Source: JADGHE01 sp035716025 (lineage in GTDB: Bacteria > Pseudomonadota > Alphaproteobacteria > Rhizobiales > Xanthobacteraceae). Taken from it: DNA of 64,000 nt. The position numbers and the translations under genes are program-made. Shown here piece by piece: positions 60,820-64,000 of the stretch. The notes under the pieces were generated by a model. It ran no database searches, was not told where the DNA came from, and saw only the letters and a list, made by a program, of their open reading frames with translations. The stretch is taken from the NCBI GenBank assembly GCA_035716025.1, contig DASTKH010000041.1:62001-126000 (forward strand), in the 5' to 3' direction. Each line of letters opens with the position of its first letter. Position 1 is the stretch's first letter.

Positions 60820-61893
60820 ATGGCGACCTACAACATCCTCATTCTCGGCGCGGCCTATGGGTCGCTGCTCGCGTCCAAGATCCTGTTCGGCGGACACCGC
60901 ATCCATCACATCTGTCTGCCGGCGGAGGTCGATCTCATCAATTCCGAGGGCTTCCGAGTGCGCCTGCCGGTGCGCGGCCGGGCGGAGCCGGTCGTCCTCG
61001 ATACCCGCAACCTGCCCGGAAAAGTGACGGCGAGCGGCCCGGCGGGCGTCGACCCGAAGGACTACGATCTCGTCTGCCTCGCGATGCAGGAGCCGCAATA
61101 CCGCTCGCCGGGCGTGCGCGAACTGCTCGATGCCGTCGCGAAGTCGCGCGTGCCTTGCATGTCCATCATGAACATGCCCCCGCTGCCCTATGTGAAGCGC
61201 ATCCCGGGCCTCGATTACGAGGCCCTCAAGCCTGCCTATACCGACCCGAGCGTCTGGGACAATTTCGATCCGCCGCACCTCACCTTGTGCAGTCCGGATC
61301 CGCAGGCGGTCCGGCCGCCGGACGAGAAGGTGAACGTCCTGATGGTCACCCTGCCGACCAACTTCAAGGCTGCGCGCTTCGACGACGAAAAGGCGACCGC
61401 GATCCTGCGGCAGCTCGAGCGCGAGATTGATGCAATCCGCTACGATGTCGACGGCGCCAAGATCGAGTTGCCGGTCAAGCTGCGCGTCTACGACTCGCTG
61501 TTCGTGCCGCTCGCCAAATGGGCGATGCTGCTTGCCGGCAATTACCGCTGCATCACCACCGACGGAATGCGGACCGCGCAGGAAGCCGTGCACGCCGACC
61601 TAGCCGAATCGAAATCGGTCTACGACTTCGTGTTTGATCTTTGCGTCAAGCTCGGCGCCAAGCCGGAAGATCTCGTCCCGTTCGAAAAATATGCGGCCGC
61701 TGCGCAGAGCTTGACGCGCCCTTCGTCTGCGGCGCGCGCGCTGCAGAACGGGGCGCCGAACATCGAGCGTGCCGACAAGCTCGTGCAACTCATCGCCCGG
61801 CAGAAGGGCATGAGCCATCCGGCGATCGACGCACAGGTCGCGCTGGTCGATGCGCGCCTCGAACAGAATCGCAGGAAGGCTGCGGCCGCCTGA
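60820..61893 (+). CDS. Ketopantoate-reductase-like Rossmann protein
   Basis: The predicted protein has 357 residues. The N-terminus, YNILILGAAYGSLLASKILF (4-23), is a glycine-rich nucleotide loop of the GxxxGxxxA type and the later NFKAARFDDEKAT and KLRVYDSLFVPLAKW segments resemble the C-terminal domain of ApbA/PanE-like reductases. The match to true ketopantoate reductases is weak, and the usual catalytic lysine and glutamate are not certain. It has no signal peptide. The nearby porin and TRAP genes do not point to a function. I treat it as an NAD(P)-dependent oxidoreductase of unknown substrate. Confidence 0.55.
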   Translation: MATYNILILGAAYGSLLASKILFGGHRIHHICLPAEVDLINSEGFRVRLPVRGRAEPVVLDTRNLPGKVTASGPAGVDPKDYDLVCLAMQEPQYRSPGVRELLDAVAKSRVPCMSIMNMPPLPYVKRIPGLDYEALKPAYTDPSVWDNFDPPHLTLCSPDPQAVRPPDEKVNVLMVTLPTNFKAARFDDEKATAILRQLEREIDAIRYDVDGAKIELPVKLRVYDSLFVPLAKWAMLLAGNYRCITTDGMRTAQEAVHADLAESKSVYDFVFDLCVKLGAKPEDLVPFEKYAAAAQSLTRPSSAARALQNGAPNIERADKLVQLIARQKGMSHPAIDAQVALVDARLEQNRRKAAAA

Positions 61894-62231
61894 GCGCGGC
61901 GGAAGCCATCCCAGGGAGAAGGTGGGGAACAGCCGGTTGCGGGTCGCCCCTTTTTGCGGGCGCATTCGTATGCCGCATTCCCGGCCCGTGCCTCCTGCTT
62001 CCGGGCCGCAGCCTCGCGCGCAGGAACGCGTTCTTCCGGCCCGTGCGAAGTGTGACTCCTTTGCAACGCGCGGCGGCAAACGCGCGCGGCCTCCCGCGAA
62101 CCAGCCGAAATCGCCCAAAAAGGCAGCAACTGCCGCACGAATGAACTTGCCGGTGTGCCGGCGGCGGTGGCGGAATGCTGCCTGTTCGCTCGGTCGTCTC
62201 GTCGGGGCGAACGGACGGTAGCCTGCGAAAA
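61894..62231. other. Gap before porin gene: no gene seen
   Basis: This 338-base stretch has no credible gene on either strand. It contains inverted repeat arms CGGCCCG (61982-61988) and CGGGCCG (62002-62008), and GGCAG / CTGCC (62122-62134) preceded by five As, which on the minus strand would be a short hairpin followed by a T-run. The promoter of the porin gene should lie here, but I cannot name its hexamers. Confidence 0.4.
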
Positions 62232-63197
62232 ATGGGGCGCAAGATGCGAAGAACGACGCTTTCCGCTGCATTGATGCTGGCGGCTTCCGTGGCTCCGGCC
62301 GCGGCGGCCGATCTCATGTACAAGGCTCCGCCCGCGCCGCCTCCGCCTGCGCCGTCCATGTTCGACATCGCCTTCGGGGCCGGGGTTGCCTCCGACTACA
62401 ATTTCCGCGGCATTTCGCAGTCGGACCGCGGTCCCTCGGTCAGCGCCTATTTCGAGCCGCGATTCAAGATCACGCCCAATTTCGAGCTCTATGCGGGCAT
62501 CGGCGCGCTGAGCGTGAAACTGCCCACGGACCCGACCGCCGAGGTCGATCTCTATGCGGGCATCCGACCGACCTTCGGGCCGCTCAGCTTCGATTTCGGT
62601 CTCCTCTACTACTACTACCCGAAGGAATCGCAGGTCTTTGTGCTGCCCACGCTTGGCCCGGTCGGCTTCGGCTTCCCGACCACACAGCCGGGCGGCAATC
62701 CCGCCTATGTGCCGTGGACGAAGGCCAACACCGATTTTCTCGAATTCTACGCCAAGGCTGCCTACGTTTTCGCCGACATCGTCACCGTCGGGGCCAATCT
62801 CTTCTATGCGGACGACTGGCTGAACACCGGCGCGCACGGCACATACGCATCGCTGACCGCCAAGGTCGCGGCGCCCTCGGGCTTGTTCGGCCCCGATCTC
62901 GGCGCCTATGCGTCGGGCGAGCTCGGGCGCTACTGGCTTGGCCGGACCGATGCCTTCTTCGGCAATGTGCAACTGCCGGATTATACTTATTGGAACCTGG
63001 GCGTCGGGCTGACCTACAAGGCGTTCACGCTCGACTTTCGCTACCACGATACGAACGCGACCCAGGCGGAGTGTTTCGTGCTGACCGGCGATCTCAACGG
63101 GCTTGATACCGGCAGCCGGCCCGGCCGCTCGCGCTGGTGCAGCTCCGCTTTCATCGTAAAACTTTCGGCGGACACGACTCTGTCGGCACTCAAATAG
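62232..63197 (+). CDS. TorF-type putative outer-membrane porin
   Basis: The predicted protein has about 321 residues. The signal peptide ends at AAA-ADL (residues 1-27 or so), followed by a proline-rich linker (PPAPPPPAPS). The beta-rich barrel shows the Gcw_chp/TorF pattern: FGAGVASDYNFRGISQSDRGP, FEPRFKITPNFELYAGIGAL, EVDLYAGIRPTFGPLSFDFG and YWNLGVGLTYKAFTLDFRYHD. Two cysteines, near ECF and RWC, are typical of the family. It is a predicted general porin that would span the outer membrane. A second ATG (62244) is also possible as the start; both begin before the signal peptide core. Confidence 0.87.
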   Translation: MGRKMRRTTLSAALMLAASVAPAAAADLMYKAPPAPPPPAPSMFDIAFGAGVASDYNFRGISQSDRGPSVSAYFEPRFKITPNFELYAGIGALSVKLPTDPTAEVDLYAGIRPTFGPLSFDFGLLYYYYPKESQVFVLPTLGPVGFGFPTTQPGGNPAYVPWTKANTDFLEFYAKAAYVFADIVTVGANLFYADDWLNTGAHGTYASLTAKVAAPSGLFGPDLGAYASGELGRYWLGRTDAFFGNVQLPDYTYWNLGVGLTYKAFTLDFRYHDTNATQAECFVLTGDLNGLDTGSRPGRSRWCSSAFIVKLSADTTLSALK

Positions 63198-63202
63198 CCG
63201 CG

Positions 63203-63264
63203 GCGTGTCGGCAGCGACACGCGCCATGCAAGAAGCGGGGCCCTGGGGGCCCCGCTTTCATTTT
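63203..63264 (+). terminator. Two tandem hairpins, the second an intrinsic terminator
   Basis: GCGTGTCG (63203-63210) pairs with CGACACGC (63215-63222). It is followed by AAGCGGGGCCC (63233-63243) and GGGCCCCGCTT (63247-63257), a perfect 11-base stem with a three-base loop, and a TCATTTT tail (63258-63264). The second hairpin is a good Rho-independent terminator for the porin gene. Confidence 0.8.
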
Positions 63265-63331
63265 GACTGCGAAATACGCACAGCCTCCCAGCGTGTCTTG
63301 TCCACGCTGCCGAATTCGTCCACACTGCGGA

Positions 63332-63364
63332 CGCAACGATCGGCGGTCGGTCCGGATCGTTGCG
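63332..63364. promoter_or_regulatory. 10-base inverted repeat before TRAP binding-protein gene
   Basis: CGCAACGATC (63332-63341) recurs inverted as GATCGTTGCG (63355-63364) with 13 bases between. The sites sit 97 bases before the start codon of the TRAP gene and could bind a regulator. The core AACGAT / ATCGTT is the same as in the three half-sites before the sfnG-like operon, but with different spacing, so a common regulator is only a possibility. Confidence 0.5.
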
Positions 63365-63460
63365 GGGGAGCCGGGGGCACCGGGCGGTCCCGTATCGACA
63401 CACGGTTTTGAGGCACGGCCCAATCAGAAGGCCGTTCCGGTGAAAGGGAGAGGAAACACC

Positions 63461-64000
63461 ATGGGCAGCAACAAACCGGTCACCACGCGTCGCTCCGTCG
63501 TCGCGGGTCTTGCGGGGGCTGCGGTCGCAGCGCCGTTTATCCGCAACGCCGAAGCCGCCGAGACCATTACCTGGAAGGTACAGACGTCCTGGCCGGCCGG
63601 CGTCGGTCTCAACACGTTCAAGGCCTGGTGCAATTCGATCAAGGAAAAGACGGGAGGCGAATTGGAGTTCAAGCCGTTCGCCGCCAAGGAGATCGTCGGG
63701 GACTTCGAACTGCTTGACGGCGTCAAGAACGGCGTGCTCGAGGCCATGAACTCGTTCACGCTCTATTGGGCGGGAAAGATTCCGGCCACGGCCTTTCTGT
63801 CCTCGTATCTTATGGGCCTGCGTCATCCGCACGAGTGGGATGTCTTCTTCTACTCCAAGGACGGCCTCAAGATGGCGCGGGAGATTTTCGCGAAGCAGGG
63901 CCTCTACTATGTCGGCCGCATCCATCACGGCCCGAACATCGTCCACGCGAAAAAGCCGATCCGCTCGATCGAAGACTTCAAGGGACTGAAACTGCGTGTG
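63461..64000 (+). CDS. TRAP transporter substrate-binding protein (5' part)
   Basis: The open frame runs to the window edge with 180 codons and no stop. It begins MGSNKPVTTRRSVVAGLAGA: a twin-arginine signal followed by a hydrophobic stretch ending in AEA (about 30). ITWKVQTSWPAGVGLNTFKA, EFKPFAAKEIVGDFELLDGV and RIHHGPNIVHAKKPIRSIED belong to the DctP-like TRAP receptor family for monocarboxylic or alpha-keto acids. GGGAGAGGA (63446-63454) precedes ATG 63461. The membrane subunits should lie to the right of the window. Confidence 0.9.
   Translation, partial: MGSNKPVTTRRSVVAGLAGAAVAAPFIRNAEAAETITWKVQTSWPAGVGLNTFKAWCNSIKEKTGGELEFKPFAAKEIVGDFELLDGVKNGVLEAMNSFTLYWAGKIPATAFLSSYLMGLRHPHEWDVFFYSKDGLKMAREIFAKQGLYYVGRIHHGPNIVHAKKPIRSIEDFKGLKLRV

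Noticed and set aside
62122..62134. Minus-strand intrinsic terminator before the porin gene
   Set aside because: The stem is only five bases and there is no minus-strand gene in the gap that it could end, so I did not list it as a terminator.

Overview
The window is GC-rich, densely packed bacterial chromosome with short intergenic gaps, many 1-4 base gene overlaps and frequent GTG or TTG starts. Gene content and order point to an alphaproteobacterium of the order Hyphomicrobiales (Rhizobiales). Markers are a tyrosine-type DivL next to a TsaE-phosphotransferase fusion, the dnaK-dnaJ-pmtA-pyrF-dapB-gpmA block, the his block ending in coaA, mutM-ubiE-ubiB-coaBC-dut, an OlsB-like ornithine-lipid acyltransferase and a PutA without a DNA-binding domain. 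A family closer than the order is not certain; Xanthobacteraceae-like bacteria are a guess. I saw no rRNA, tRNA, CRISPR array, transposase, integrase or phage gene, so this looks like core chromosome with accessory transport genes between conserved blocks.

Layout. 1-1.7 kb: three small genes, two of them for exported proteins (IalB-like, DUF992). 1.7-6.7 kb (minus): an iron-type or putrescine-type ABC importer operon with an alpha/beta hydrolase inside it. 6.8-10.1 kb: an exported metallo-beta-lactamase-fold protein, an orphan branched-chain amino-acid-type binding protein and an alpha/beta hydrolase. 10.1-13.6 kb: a ComM/YifB ATPase, then an sfnG-like monooxygenase and an FMN reductase, preceded by an ordered set of half-sites. 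13.6-18.7 kb: gshB, a sensorless chemoreceptor, yraN-rsmI and an LpoA-type lipoprotein. 18.7-23.3 kb: hemW, rdgB, rph, then divergent hrcA-grpE. 23.3-26.9 kb: a repeat-rich gap, an imelysin/EfeO-like gene directly joined to a di-heme peroxidase gene, and an unknown exported protein. 27-33.5 kb: dnaK, dnaJ, pmtA, pyrF, dapB, gpmA. 33.6-37.3 kb: a low-complexity exported protein, an Ada-like methyltransferase, DUF2244, nth and an L,D-transpeptidase. 37.4-42.2 kb: hisB, DUF2628, hisH, hisA, hisF, hisE, coaA. 42.3-49.9 kb: OlsB-like acyltransferase, hybrid histidine kinase, putA and a divergent NMT1-type binding protein. 50-55.1 kb: mutM, ubiE, ubiB, coaBC, dut. 55.3-60.6 kb: divL, tsaE-kinase fusion, zapE. 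60.8-64 kb: a ketopantoate-reductase-like protein, a TorF-type porin and a TRAP binding protein cut by the window edge.

How the genes work together. The chaperone set (hrcA, grpE, dnaK, dnaJ) is split in two; grpE and dnaK both have RpoH-like promoter candidates and I found no CIRCE element. Five periplasmic binding proteins of four families (1736, 7794, 17472 as the LpoA-like lipoprotein, 48897, 63461) suggest a scavenging, organic-acid and amino-acid-using lifestyle. PutA supplies proline breakdown, and PmtA plus OlsB suggest phosphatidylcholine and ornithine-lipid membranes.

No single locus is clearly an undescribed system. The strongest candidates for a second look are the imelysin-peroxidase pair with its AT-rich operator-like leader, the three-half-site array before the sfnG-like gene, the hydrolase inside the ABC operon, and the metallo-beta-lactamase-fold protein lacking its usual metal-binding aspartate.
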